Origin: Camarhynchus parvulus
Taxonomy: Eukaryota; Chordata; Aves; Passeriformes; Thraupidae
NCBI RefSeq assembly: GCF_901933205.1
Contig: NC_044573.1
Span: 49,071,493-49,135,492 of the forward strand
Length of the DNA stretch: 64,000 nt
Direction of reading: 5' to 3'
Shown here: in pieces, positions 45,352-56,354 of the stretch
Numbering within the stretch: position 1 is the stretch's first letter
Layout: the number at the start of each line of letters is the position of its first letter
The notes under the pieces: model-generated
Told to the model about the DNA's origin: nothing
Seen by the model: the letters and a program-made list of their open reading frames with translations, nothing else
Databases searched by the model: none
Translations under genes and position numbers: made by a program

Positions 45352-46172
45352 GTGAGCGCGACCGCGACCGCACCGAGGGCACGGGGCGGGACGGGACTGG
45401 ATGGGACGGGGCGGGACGGGACGGGCGGCAGCAGCGGTAGCCGCTCCCTCCGGGCTTCGGGCGCCGGACCGGGAGGGCAGCGCCAGCCCGGGAGAAAGAC
45501 GCGAGGATACGGCGTGCGTGCAGTGCTGGGGGACAGCTGCGGCCCCACGGAGCCTCACGGGCGGGCAGGTGCAGCCTAGCAGGAGTGGATGCAGCCCCGC
45601 TCTGCTTGGCGCGTTCTTGCAGGGCTCGGTACAAGGTTTTGGAGATAGGTGCATCCTTAGGCGGGTCCGTGTAGGAGTAGCTGCAACCTTATTGCAACCC
45701 TACTAGGGAAGGTGCAAACTTATGGAGTGTAGTCTTATGGCGGGTCGGTGAATCTACAGGGGTAGATGTAATGTTCTGAGAGCAGCTGCAAGCCCGTGGG
45801 ACAACTGCTGCCTTGCTGGGGCAAGTGTGGTCTTATGAGGGCAGGTGCAAGCTTAGGGGTGAGCTACAGCCGCCTGGGGCCAGGGGGACCCGTGTTGCTG
45901 TCCAGCCGAGGTGTAGGTGGGGTGGGAGGCAAAGCTGGCACTTTGTGGCCCGACAGCACTCCTGGGCTGGGAGCTGCCTCAGACAGCAGAGCACATGCAG
46001 AGTGTGTAATTTAACCTGCAAAGAGGCTGACAAGGGGGCTCAGGAGGGAGGTGTTCCTTCAGGGGTCCCGTGGGGCTCTGTGGCTAGAGGGTGCAGAATG
46101 GCCAGTGGGTTGGAGGGCAGGCAGCCCAGGCAGCCAGAGCTGGCATGGGTCTGTGCTGGCAAGAGGTTGCTC

Positions 46173-46207
<35 letters not shown>

Positions 46208-47323
46208 TTTCAGCTATTATATTTCACAGTGTCTTCACAAAAGGGAGAAGGCAATCTGATTTTGGCTGTGAGATTTAGAGGGGGTATGAAATTCAGTCAA
46301 TATATTTGCAGCTTTAAAAAATGCATAAGAGATTTGTTGGGAGGCAAGACTTGGACAAGCATGACAAATCCTAGGGGTTATGGAAAGTGCAATGATGCCT
46401 ATTTCCTAAATACCCCTCTAGTCCAAAATGGTGCTCTCTTTCTGTCTCCCATGCAACACCTATGCTGATTTCTCTCTGTGACTCTCGTGACAGGAGCTGG
46501 TGACCTGACTGGGGATGCTATGGGCTATGTGACAGGCGTGCTGGCTGTGCTGATACACGCTGCCTACCTGGTGCTCATTCAGAAAACCAGTGTAGACAGT
46601 GAATATGGACCCCTAACAGCTCAGTACGCCATCGCTGTTTCGGCCACCCCCTTCCTCATCATCTGCTCCTTTGCCAGCATGGATTCCATCAATGTCTGGT
46701 CCTTCCCGGGCTGGAAGGACCCTGCCATGGTATGCATCTTTATTGCTTGTGTCCTGATTAGCTGTGCCATGAACTTTACCACCCTTCACTGCACCTACAT
46801 TAACTCGGCTGTGACCACCAGCTTTGTAGGGGTGGTGAAGAGCATAGCCACCATCACGGTAGGCATGGTGGCATTCAATGATGTGGAGCCCACAAAGTTA
46901 TTTATAGCTGGGGTTGTGGTCAACACCTTGGGGTCTGTCATTTACTGCGTGGCCAAGTACGTCGAGACCAGGCGGCAGAGCAACTATGAGGACCTGGAGA
47001 AAGAAGCTAGAGAAGAGGAGGGGAAAAGGCAGGCTGGAGACCAAGCTCTGTTTGCCATGGAGACAATTCCCCAGCGGAAGGGGGCTGAGGAAGCAGCGGT
47101 GGAAGGATCACCCACAGGGCAGAGACAGAGTGGAGAGGAAGAGAAGGACGTCACTGAGAAATCAGCCACGGCACTTGTGGTTCAGGGAAAATCCACCATC
47201 ACACAAGAAGTGAACAGAAGCTCGCTGAAAGAAGCCTATCTTGGAGTATGGAGGTTGGTGAGGGGTGCTAATTATATAAAGAAGGATTATTTGATAGAAA
47301 ATGAAGAGCTACCAAACCCTTAA
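44916..47323 (+). CDS. SLC35D3: SLC35D3, solute carrier family 35 member D3 (2 exons, 421 aa)
   Basis: Coding exons 44916-45351 and 46494-47323 (1266 nt with TAA) give 421 residues, against 416 in human. It belongs to the drug/metabolite-transporter superfamily, nucleotide-sugar transporter family. Ten hydrophobic segments lie near residues 10-32, 36-58, 76-96, 102-122, 128-146, 156-175, 190-207, 224-240, 253-273 and 281-302, followed by a ~119-residue polar tail expected in the cytosol. Blocks shared with human include WSLRGLSLPMYVVFKRCLPL and NFTTLHCTYINSAVTTSFVG. In mouse, loss of this gene (ashen-roswell) impairs platelet dense granules, and the protein affects dopamine D1 receptor traffic; birds have nucleated thrombocytes, so the role there is inferred. 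The start has A at -3 and matches the human N-terminus; the frame is open further upstream only because of GC richness. Confidence 0.97.
45382..45429. repeat. (GGGAC)n G-rich pentamer repeat
   Basis: GGGGCGGGACGGGACTGGAT, then GGGACGGGGCGGGACGGGAC and GGGCGG, starts 30 bases after the exon 1 donor. At least eight GGG runs with 1-5 base spacers meet the usual G-quadruplex pattern on the transcribed RNA strand. Confidence 0.85.
45560..45875. repeat. Degenerate tandem repeat in SLC35D3 intron 1
   Basis: Units resembling GGGCAGGTGCAAGCTTATGG recur: GGGCAGGTGCAGCCTAGCAG, ATAGGTGCATCCTTAGGCGG, AGTAGCTGCAACCTTATTG, GGAAGGTGCAAACTTATGG, GCAGCTGCAAGCCCGTGGG, GGCAAGTGTGGTCTTATGAG and GGGCAGGTGCAAGCTTAGGG. 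Unit spacing is irregular (about 25-50 bases), suggesting an old, decayed minisatellite. Confidence 0.6.
46175..46206. repeat. (GT)n microsatellite
   Basis: About sixteen uninterrupted GT units in SLC35D3 intron 1. It is likely to vary in length between individuals. Confidence 0.95.
46494..47323 (+). CDS. SLC35D3: SLC35D3 coding exon 2 and stop
   Basis: It encodes residues 146-421. GAGDLTGD opens the exon exactly as in human. Membrane segments 6-10 run to about residue 302. The tail has an acidic block (NYEDLEKEAREEE, residues 309-321), a variable Glu/Gly/Ser-rich middle (about 322-388), and a conserved end: SLKEAYLGVWRLVRG followed by YIKKDYLIENEELP (389-420). The Tyr-containing YLIENEEL resembles a sorting signal, but that is inference. 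Stop TAA at 47321-47323. Confidence 0.97.
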
Positions 47324-48817
47324 AAAGCAGATTTGAAAACGTATTGTTTGAGGACAGACACCTGGTTTTCTGTACAGGGGGAAGGCAGAGCATACATTTC
47401 CACATCAATGCTTACAAATCCAAATCATTCAGGATGACTTTACCTCATTGTCAAAAAGCTAAAGGTCATAGTTTGCTCATGCTTTGGGCTTGCTTTCTGC
47501 TGCTTTCAGTATGTCACTTTAGACCCACCTCAGCTAAGGTGCTGACACTCTGCTGCAGACACAGAGAGAGCTGGGTAAGGGGAAGCCACGGGGTGCTTGC
47601 CCAGCAGCTGGGAATATGAGGGATATCAGTGCCACTGGGATACTTGGCAGTACCAGTGACACAGCAGTGGCCTATACCTTAGATTGTGTCTGGAGCCTAG
47701 TGATTTTAACACATTTGGAGGCTCTGTCAGTGTGCTTCTGTATCTCTATCCATCCAATTATAGGTACTCTACGTAACCAACTCCTACAATATAAACTCGT
47801 ATTAACTGTACTTTTTTGTGCTCCTCTGTGTCAATACAATTACAACAGAGCTAGAGGTTGTGCCACTTCAGTTATATTGGTGTAAAATCACTCTCTTGTC
47901 TGATGAATTGAAGCCTCCAGGCCAACCTTGGACCTGGTTTACCTTTGGTGCTTTGTGTCTTCAGTAGAAATCCTTTAGTCTTGTGGTGGTGTACATGAAA
48001 GCAGGACCAGATCTGAGCTTCTGAGAAGCTTTGACTGGCAAAAGAAGGATGTTTGTCTATGAGCTTTAACTATACATAGCTTTCGGAATATTAGCTTGAC
48101 TCAAATAAAAGAGTTTGAAAATGTTGGTATGTATTGATTGGATTTGGGAGGGCTATAAAAAATTAGGGAGAAAGTGTGTGCCTTGTGTTATCCCTCCTTG
48201 TACCCTAAAGTCAGATGAATCAGAGCCTGGACTGGAACACAGATGTCCTCTCTGTTAATTCTGTCACAAGCAGAGGCTGAGAGCAGAGCTGGGGACACCA
48301 ACTCTGAAGTTCCCTGGAGTGCTTTTGCAGGACAGGTGTGCTACATCCTGGCCATGTGCTGGTACTTGGCTTTGTGCATATCTGCCCTCTCTGTCCCTGT
48401 GCTGTGCTGTTCTGTGGAACAAAGCACGGGCAGGCAGCAGGAGCTGCCCGGGGCTCCAGCAGATCCCATGGCTTGGGGAGCGAGATGCTCGGTGTGCTTG
48501 GCACTCATGGGGAACTCAAGCGCTCGTGAAGGAAGTGGGAAGCAGGTGCTCCAGCGAGGCCTCTGGTGAATATGCTAGTATTTTGTCCCACATCTGTTTA
48601 ACTGAAAAGACTGTGGAAACAAATGTTTGAGTGTTTCTTTGCCTGAAGATACTCGTTTGGTAGGTGGGAGTACTTGGGTGGAATCTTTGCTCGGACTAGA
48701 CAGAGAAAAGATTTGACTGTGAGTACTTCTCACCCCAAAAGGGTGCTGCAGCCATTGAGGCTACCTTGACAACAGACTGAAACAAGTTGTTACCATTTTC
48801 TGAAAAAATGAACCAAG

Positions 48818-48880
48818 TTTGTTGTTGTTGCTGTTTTTAATATTGTTATTGTTGTTATTAATAATTATTTATTATTGTCT
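48818..48880. repeat. (TTG)n/(TTA)n microsatellite
   Basis: GTTGTTGTTGCTG is followed by TTATTGTTGTTATTAATAAT and TTATTATTG, imperfect triplet repeats in the SLC35D3 3' region. Confidence 0.8.
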
Positions 48881-49882
48881 ATTAAGCCACTGAACTGAAA
48901 ATCAGCTATTCCCACAGCCCTAATTAACCAGTGCCTGGCCCAGTGCTCTCTCCAGCTGAGCAGGCAGCATTAGCCTCACAGCGTGTTCAGTCTGAAGTGA
49001 GCAATTTGCCCAGCAGGGAATATTTGCAAAACTGCTCTCTGGGGGAGCTTTAGGTTCTTGTCAATAAATGCAGGCAGAAACATCAGGTGCTGCGGCACTG
49101 TGTTTTCAGAATGATTGCAGAAGTTGGCTGACCTGGCATCACCCATGAATTTTGAAAGAGATGGCTAAAAGGACATTTATACTAAAAGCCTGGAGCTGCT
49201 GAGCTGGGGGACAGGGCAGGGAGCTCTGTACATCACATGTTATGTATAGCTTGTGTTTAAGAGGTACTGGCTGTTTGCCAAAATACGTTTACCTTCTGTT
49301 CGAGCTCCATATGGGATCTTTTCAATAAAAGTACTATTTATTGTTTCTAGGCTAATATAATAGGGCTTTTGTTAGTTTTTCAAATGCATCCTAGGCTAAA
49401 GAAGTTTGTGTTACTTATAGTTGCTGTGTTAGTGAGCTCACTGTGATCTTGAACTGCATTGTAATCATACAGATGGCTGGAGAGAAACACACAATTCTGA
49501 TCTGTCCTCACTGTGCTCAGTGTTTTTTGTCCACAAAAAATGTGGATCTTCTTACCACCTGGATGCCAGTCTTAGATCCCGTAGTGCACACACCATGTTT
49601 GACACGTGCTCTAGGAAGCTCTCCCTCTGGACTCTTGTTTCAGGACTTTTTCCTGTGGGGAGGTTAAATGTTTTGCCACTTACTGTTGTTAAATTATTAG
49701 TAGAAATCTGTGGAAATTCAAACAGTTTTGACTATTAAAAAGCTGCTGTTACAATGTTGTACATTTGCATGTATAGTCGAAATGTGATTATATTGTATTC
49801 TGTTTTTACCTGTAAATTCCCTAAATTAAAATGGGAATTTGGCAAATGCAATCCAGTTTTTCAGTAACAGACACTGTCGCAC

Positions 49883-49962
49883 AATAAAATGAAAATACTG
49901 CCTCGTGCTGAGGTATTTTAATAGCATCAGCGGAAGACGGTAGAATGAGATGTGGGAATAAA
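49883..49962 (+). terminator. SLC35D3: Candidate distal SLC35D3 polyadenylation signals
   Basis: Two AATAAA hexamers 74 bases apart (49883-49888 and 49957-49962) are followed by TTTTCTTATTGTTGC-type sequence. They are the last strong pair before the intergenic region. Transcript data are required to choose between these and 48104 or 49324. Confidence 0.45.
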
Positions 49963-52900
49963 ATGCACTGCTTTCCAAAAGCTTTCTGCTTTTCTTATTG
50001 TTGCTACTCCGGGGTGCTCATTTTTGCTTCATTTATAGTTATTCTTGTGCCTTTACACCATCCAAGTTTCCTCAACATGTGACCACACACTATAAATACT
50101 GTCACGGACAGAGGGACTAAGGACAGACAAAGGAGCACAGGATTCTGAAGTGCTGGAACCTCGGTACAGCTCAAAATTTCAGTGGTTCTCAGTGGTGATT
50201 TTTTTGGTTACATATTTAAGATGATTTAATGTCACTGGTGTAGCTGTTATAACTCTAGGATTAATAAAAGTAAGATGAAGCTCATTATTAATAGTTCCAT
50301 TATAAAATGACAGCCTTATTAAAGGACATAATATTAATTTCATTTTACAATATTAAGTATTTGTAGTATCATCTACGTCGCATGGCAGCGCTAGGAGATG
50401 ACTTAAGCATTAATTTTTACCTGTTTGCTTTGGATGAAAGGTACATAATACGCCTGTGGCTGAAATTGGGTTGTGCCAGACCAGGCTGCGGTTGGTGGTT
50501 ATTGCTAAATTCGTCTTAGAGCTCCACAGAAATGTGCCTGCAGGTTGATTTAGAAAAGGAGACCATCCTTGTTGTCAGATAATAAATGAACCTGATGCAC
50601 AATGACTGCTTTGAGAATAAACAGGAATTTCAGTGTCAACACATCCTTGAGTAACACCTGCTGTAGCGCTCCTAGACGTGCACGTACACGCACATGCATG
50701 CAAACAAATACACATGCAGCAGGACAACAAAAGCCAGACTGGCTATCTTTTTTGAAATGCATTCTTCTCTCTAAGAAATTAAAGACAGGACAGTTTATTT
50801 TGAGGCAGGTACAGTTAAAATTTCGAAGAATAAATTAAAAGTTTGCATCACTAATCTTGTATTTGCCATCACTTCCACATGGAAAATATGCAGCAACCTA
50901 CAAAGAACCATCTGAGAATGAAAGAAATTTTACAGTTTACTAACCAACACTTCAGACCCCTGCATACGTCCAGGGATAGTTTATTGCCAGTGTTTAATAG
51001 CCTCTTGTAATTCTGTTTGCTGCAAAAATTACTGTTTACTGCAAAGGCTTTAGTAGGCAAAAAGGTGCAAGACCTTCAGCTCTGGTCTCTAAATTAACAT
51101 TTGAGCATTTTGCTGCTAATCATGGTGAAGGGTTAACACCTTAACCCTCTCTGCCTGCGTCCTTTATAATTTCATGTATATCTTTGAGGTTTCTTCTGTG
51201 TTTTTCTAACTGGAATCTCTAAGTGCAGTGGAGGCAATCAACTCTGCTCTCAATGAGCTGCTGTATTCATGCTTCAGTTGCTTGTTGAAGGTCGTCAGGA
51301 AGCTTTTCACTTCAACCCCGTTCTTGTCAGGAATTTATGAGCATGCACATGCCCTCTTTTCTCATCCTTTGTTGCTGCTGTTTCTCCCAGATCTTTTTTC
51401 CAGTGTCCATCCTGAAAATCGGTGCAAGTGATGGAGGACTTGCCACAGAGGCTTCTCCTATTTTTTTTTTTCTAGAAGGGCAAGGAAGGGATGGACCAGC
51501 AGGATCTTGAATGTCCAGATTGCTTCTTTCTACCTTTGTGCATGTTTCTGTCCACCAGCTCTCTGCATCCCAGGTCCCTATATAGCTCAGCCCTGGCTGT
51601 GTCCCAGCTTCTCGCGGAGCTGTGCCCGGGCTGTGTCCCAGTGTCCTGTGGAGCTGGGCTGTGCATGGGACAGGTGCTGGAGTGAGGGCCCTCCCTCTGC
51701 CACACAGCCAGCACTGAAACCTGGCTGGGCCTGCCCCTGTGGAGATTTACTATACACACAGAACCAGGAGATCTTTTTGTAGTAACAACATTTTAAGTAA
51801 TAAGGCTATAAACATGCTGTTGAGCCAGGCTCTGGTTTTTTATAGATTGAGACTTAAGAAAGCCAGTCACACTGGCTTTCTTCAGTGCTGGACATTGTGT
51901 TTGAACAGAAAAGAGGCAGCCTGAGGTGAAAACCCAGGTAGAGAACATGAAAACTATGCTCAGAGAGGTACATGGGATGGGATAGAGATGGATGGGGAAA
52001 ATATGTGAGCTACTAATTAGGATGGGTGGGGAATATGCAATAGTTTGCAGAAAAGAAAAATATTCTTGCATGAAAAAAAAAAAAGTGACAGCATTAGAAA
52101 TCAATGGCCAAAAAGTGAGGTGAATCTGCAGTGAATGCACTTGAATTTGGGCTCTGGAAGAGCAGTGCACATGAAGGAGAGAGGCAGAGTGAGCAAGCTG
52201 GCTGGGGGAAGGATGGCTGCATCGATTCTTTGTGGTTCTGTGATATTTTTTTTTACTGGACAGTTGTAAGAAATTTTGCTCTGGGCACATTAATCTTGTT
52301 AATAAGTTTGTCTTTATCAAGTAAAAGCAGTGTCAGCTCTGTTCTCAAAATTACGGTACTTTTTTTATTAGGTGCTATTGATTTTGTTCCTGACAAAACA
52401 AGAAGATCCCAACAATTATTTAACAGAATTCAGGATTTCTCTGATAAAGAGCAATAACTTCTGAAGACACAGACCATTTCTTACCTGACATGGGGGTCAA
52501 ATGAGAGAGAATAATGATTTGGAACTGGCCATAATAGTAAACCAGGCAGGTTTACCAGCTACTGTAAATAATGATCAGTATCATCAGTAGATGAAAACAG
52601 CTAAAGGCTGCTGTGTATATCACCATTAACTCCTCATGTCCTGAATTGTCTTAATTCTGTTAAGTGCACTTTTTGTCTTCAGAGTGTCTCTGCAAATTTG
52701 TCCTTATGGTAAGTCTAATTCCAAAACATGTGAACCTGGTTAAAAGGTAGAATATGGATTTTCCCTTCTGTTTCTCAAACCACAAGCTAACCTGGGCTCT
52801 GAAGCGCAGAGAGGTTCCCTTTGTCAATGCATCTTCTTGAGTGAGTGAACATTCATGAGAACAGAAAAGATGTCCAACAACATATGTTACTACAAACATA

Positions 52901-53243
52901 CGAAAACCAGCTAAATATTCCCTTATCACAATCGTACAGGAGCAAAATTGGGTTTCCTTAAGCATAGTGGCCAAGAGGCCACTGAGTGATTCTTCATTGA
53001 ATATCAGAAGGCTGAAGCACACAAAACACACCACAACTGAGTGCACAGCCACACAGTTTTGACCCTGGGATTTACAATATTTTCTGAAAGAAAAGAGACT
53101 GGGGAGCATTTGCCTAAAGCTATGGGAGAAATTGCTTGACTTAGGGAAGCTGGGATGCAGGTCTCTGTGAAGAATCACTGCCAAGCCAGCAGCACATTTC
53201 CAGGATTCCTGAGACAGGGTCGGACTTTCAATATTGCTCATCT

Positions 53244-53387
53244 TTTTTTTTTTTGGGGGGGGATGGGGGGGGGGTCTGTGTTTGCTTGGGGTTTTTTTTT
53301 TGGTTTTTTTTTTTGTTTTGTTTGTTTTGGTGGGTTTTTTTGTTAGTTTGTTTTCTTTGGGTTTTTTTTGGGGTGCTTTTTTTTTGT
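53244..53387. repeat. G/T-rich low-complexity tract with G10 run
   Basis: T runs alternate with G runs, including eight and ten consecutive G at 53255-53262 and 53265-53274. Composition resembles the tract at 56268-56354 and is the complement of the A/C tracts in PEX7 introns. Confidence 0.85.
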
Positions 53388-53736
53388 TAATAGATATTAT
53401 GAATGAACAGAATCATCTGTAATACCCAGTCATGTCCTGGGGTACATTCTGGGTGCTGATCTCTTCATCCAACACCTGGATGTTGCAGTGGCTCAATATA
53501 ACCAGTACAATTTCATTCATGCTGTATCCAGCTCTGTCATCCAACACAAGCAGAACACTTCATTTTTTTGTCTAGGGAATCTACTTAACAGTGATTAAGT
53601 ATGCTTGTATACTCAGAAAGATCTTTTATAGCTGCTCCAAATATTCAATGCCACAGTTCAGGAAAGAAGCTAAGCAATAGCTAACTGATGTAGAGGATGC
53701 AAATGACAGCTAGAGCTGCCTTTTCAGTGGAAGGTT

Positions 53737-54010
53737 GTGGAGGGATAGAATGTAAGAGAATAGTGCAGAAGGCAGTCTCACACCTGAGGAGTTGCAGCTG
53801 TACTAATCACCAAAGATTAGGAACAGGCCTGCCCTTAACAGGCCACAGCTGTGTCCAATAAGAAGAGTGCTACAAAAGAGTGGGTTAGCTGGGTGAGGAG
53901 AGAGTTGGAGTTTGTTGGTTGTGCTGTGAAGAGAGATGCAGTTTGTTGGCTGTGCAATAAAGAAGAAGGAGTTAGTGCTGTGAGGAGATACCCATGAGAA
54001 ATTGCCGAGA
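53737..54010 (+). mobile_element. Probable solo LTR (unclassified avian ERV)
   Basis: The region has the order expected of an LTR: possible TG start (TGTGGAGGGATAG), CCAAT at 53855-53859, a TATA-like CTACAAAAG at 53870-53878, and AATAAA at 53956-53961 about 85 bases further on. Internal imperfect repeats (GTTTGTTGGTTGTGCTGTGA and GTTTGTTGGCTGTGCAATAA) lie in the presumed R region. It is unrelated to the intron 5 LTRs. Boundaries are approximate and no coding part is present. Confidence 0.45.
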
Positions 54011-56267
54011 CAGTATGGGAGCTTTGCAATAAGATGACAACAGAAGGTTTTGCAGAAGGAGTTTGGGTTATTTGCTACCCAAGTTTTAGGCTTTCCTCAT
54101 CTTTATCTACTTCAGTGCCTTTCGTCAAAATCTGCTAATTTTGCTCTTGACAGATATTTAGTTCTTTTCTTTCTGAAAACTTCACCTCTGCCTATCTCCC
54201 TGTTGCTGGTCAGGTAGGGCACAACACCCAGAGGCTGTGCCTGGCACACGCCAGCAGCCAGCAGACAAAAAATGTCAGATGCCACTTTCAGGGTCAAAAA
54301 TAAGGACACGTTGTTCTGTACTTGAGATTCATTTGCATTCATACTCATCAGGAAAAGCACAGTGAGTAAGACCTTCACAGCCAAGAAGGCTTTGCTGCAT
54401 CTCTGCATTTAAAGCATGGTATGAAAACAGGGATTATTTTTTAGTGGGGCTCCCCTTTGTGTTTTGTATAAATTGGCAAACTTTAAAGAAAAGCTGCAAT
54501 GTGAACAGGTTCCTAGGTGGCAATATAGAGCAGTCACCACAGCCCTTCCTTGCCATCAGGAACGCTCTCATTCATTGCACTAAAACATTTCTGCATTTAG
54601 TGCCTTGACCAAGCCTTCATTCAGTAGGACATGAGCCTAAATGAAAGCATTTTGCTGCATTAGGAGCTCACTAGTGTCCAGTGTTCCACCTCCCCAAGCC
54701 AAGGAGAGTGTTGGAGGTGGATTTTAGGACTATTTTCTATCCTGCCAAGCAGAGATCTGTGCTTGAAAACCTGCCACTCAGAATTCCAGCAATGCAAAGC
54801 CAGAGCCCCTCTGCCCCAAATCTATTAGGTGATGTTGCTGTGGCAATACAGCTGATGGTAAAAGTGGCTGCTGCAGGAGAAAGGAGTTTCTGTCAGTTTG
54901 ATGTGTTCTATGAAGCCACCAGCTGCCAGGGCCATGCTGGCACCCTCAAACATGCAGAGCTGTGACTGCAGATGCTATTGGAGAGTCGCTCTGGACACTA
55001 CAGCTGTGTGAGTGAGTGTTCCTCCTGTGGGGTCAGGGGTTTGCCCCTTTTCCAATGCTCCTTATAGGGAGCTGACATGGGAAAACCCAGTCCCTCCCTG
55101 TGCAGGGTAACAGGCCAGCTCAGCTGCAAAGTGGTATCATGGCAAGGGAAAGAAACAGCACAAATTTTACCTGTGCAGTCCAGATAGGCTATTACTGCAA
55201 CAAAATTCTTCCTTTATTACATTTTTTTCCCAGGCATAGTTCCCTCTGTGCTTCTGAAAGGAAAAATGCAAATGCACTAATAGTTTTTATAGAGGAAAAG
55301 ATTTATTTCAGAAGAGAGTTCCTGCAGGCAATACAACTCCTGCTGAGCTTGCAAAATCATTCAGTGCATGGAATGGATTAGGTTGGGGGCTGTCTTATTT
55401 TCATTGCCTTCCAAGTGGCTGGGAAAAAGAAGATGTAAAGGTAAGGACTGTAATAAAGAATGAGTTCTGTAAAGCAGCTTTGCTACGGTGAACCTTCAAA
55501 CCCATCTGAGAATGTCAGGGATTTGCCATTATTCTTGAAGCTGACTTGACAAACAATTCTGGCATCTTGACAGCTGAGCCTTAGAATGAAAAATGTCACA
55601 AATTCAATCTGCTGCTAGATAAGGAGTGGCCAGCTGATTCCCAGGGTGCAGGCAGCGCTGATCTGCCCTGCCATTGATGAGCTCTGCTGCAATGGGATAT
55701 CTAATTTAGGTAAGTGCATTTCCAGCATTAGGGTGCATGAAGTTTGATTGTGAGTGGCTGCCAGTAGAGACACACAGGATCAATTTTGCAGATTCGGGCA
55801 AAAAACTGCTCTCATTTTAACTAAAATGCTAAGCTTGAGTAGTAATATTAAAGTATTATAAGCTATCTGGGAAGAAGGTAAGCCAAAGGAAGGAAAGAAA
55901 CCTAGAATCCCACAGACACATTTCCAAAGATTTACAGTGCTGTTACTCTGCATTTTTCAATCAGAATAATGAATAAACATTTGAGTAATAACAAGAAGGA
56001 CATAAATAATTTTGATTATTTTAAATCCAGTGCCACTATCTGATGCAAATGCAGGTGCAGGGAGCCCACCAGGGTCTGAGCCGTGGGCATCCTGGTGCAT
56101 CATTGTACTTTCAAGGCTGGAGAAATCCATCATATAGAGGGATCTGGGAGGCTGGAAGTAAATACATCTGCTGCCTTGTTTTGTCTTTGTGTACCCAGAT
56201 GAAATTTAAAACTTCACAGCTGTTTCATTTGCTTCCTGCTTTCCTTCAGGAGCAAATGTCTCCCCAG

Positions 56268-56354
56268 GTTTTTTTTTTTGATTTTCTTTGGGGTTTTTTT
56301 GTTGGGTTTTTTTTGGGGGTTGATTTGTTTGGTTTGGTTTTTGTTTTTTTTTGT
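56268..56354. repeat. G/T-rich low-complexity tract
   Basis: T runs with GGGG and TTGTTTGG interruptions, similar in composition to the tract at 53244. Confidence 0.85.

Larger units (their letters stand above)
44180..45560. promoter_or_regulatory. SLC35D3: CpG island covering the SLC35D3 promoter and exon 1
   Basis: GC content and CG frequency rise sharply at about 44180 and fall after 45560. The island contains upstream G-rich minisatellite-like sequence, coding exon 1 and the first 200 bases of the intron. No TATA box is seen. The long antisense and alternate-frame ORFs within it are an effect of base composition. Confidence 0.85.
45352..46493 (+). other. SLC35D3: SLC35D3 intron 1
   Basis: Phase-1 intron of 1142 bases, GTGAGC to GACAG. 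It holds a GGGAC/GGGGC repeat just after the donor (45382-45429), a degenerate tandem repeat (about 45560-45875) and a GT microsatellite (46175-46206). No coding sequence was recognised. Confidence 0.93.
47324..49990 (+). other. SLC35D3: SLC35D3 3' UTR and flank (extent inferred)
   Basis: AATAAA signals occur at 48104-48109, 49324-49329, 49883-49888 and 49957-49962. The cluster near 49.9 kb suggests that the longest transcript ends at about 49980. A TTG/TTA-rich stretch lies at about 48818-48880. A GC-richer patch at 48240-48570 is open in several frames but gives no recognisable protein. Confidence 0.5.

Noticed and set aside
44496..45548. 350-codon minus-strand open frame opposite SLC35D3 exon 1
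   Set aside because: It is antisense to a well-supported exon in a GC-rich CpG island where stops are rare. The predicted protein is Pro/Arg/Ala-rich with no domain.
48243..48569. 108-codon frame downstream of SLC35D3
   Set aside because: It lies in the probable 3' UTR in a GC-richer patch open in several frames, with no domain.
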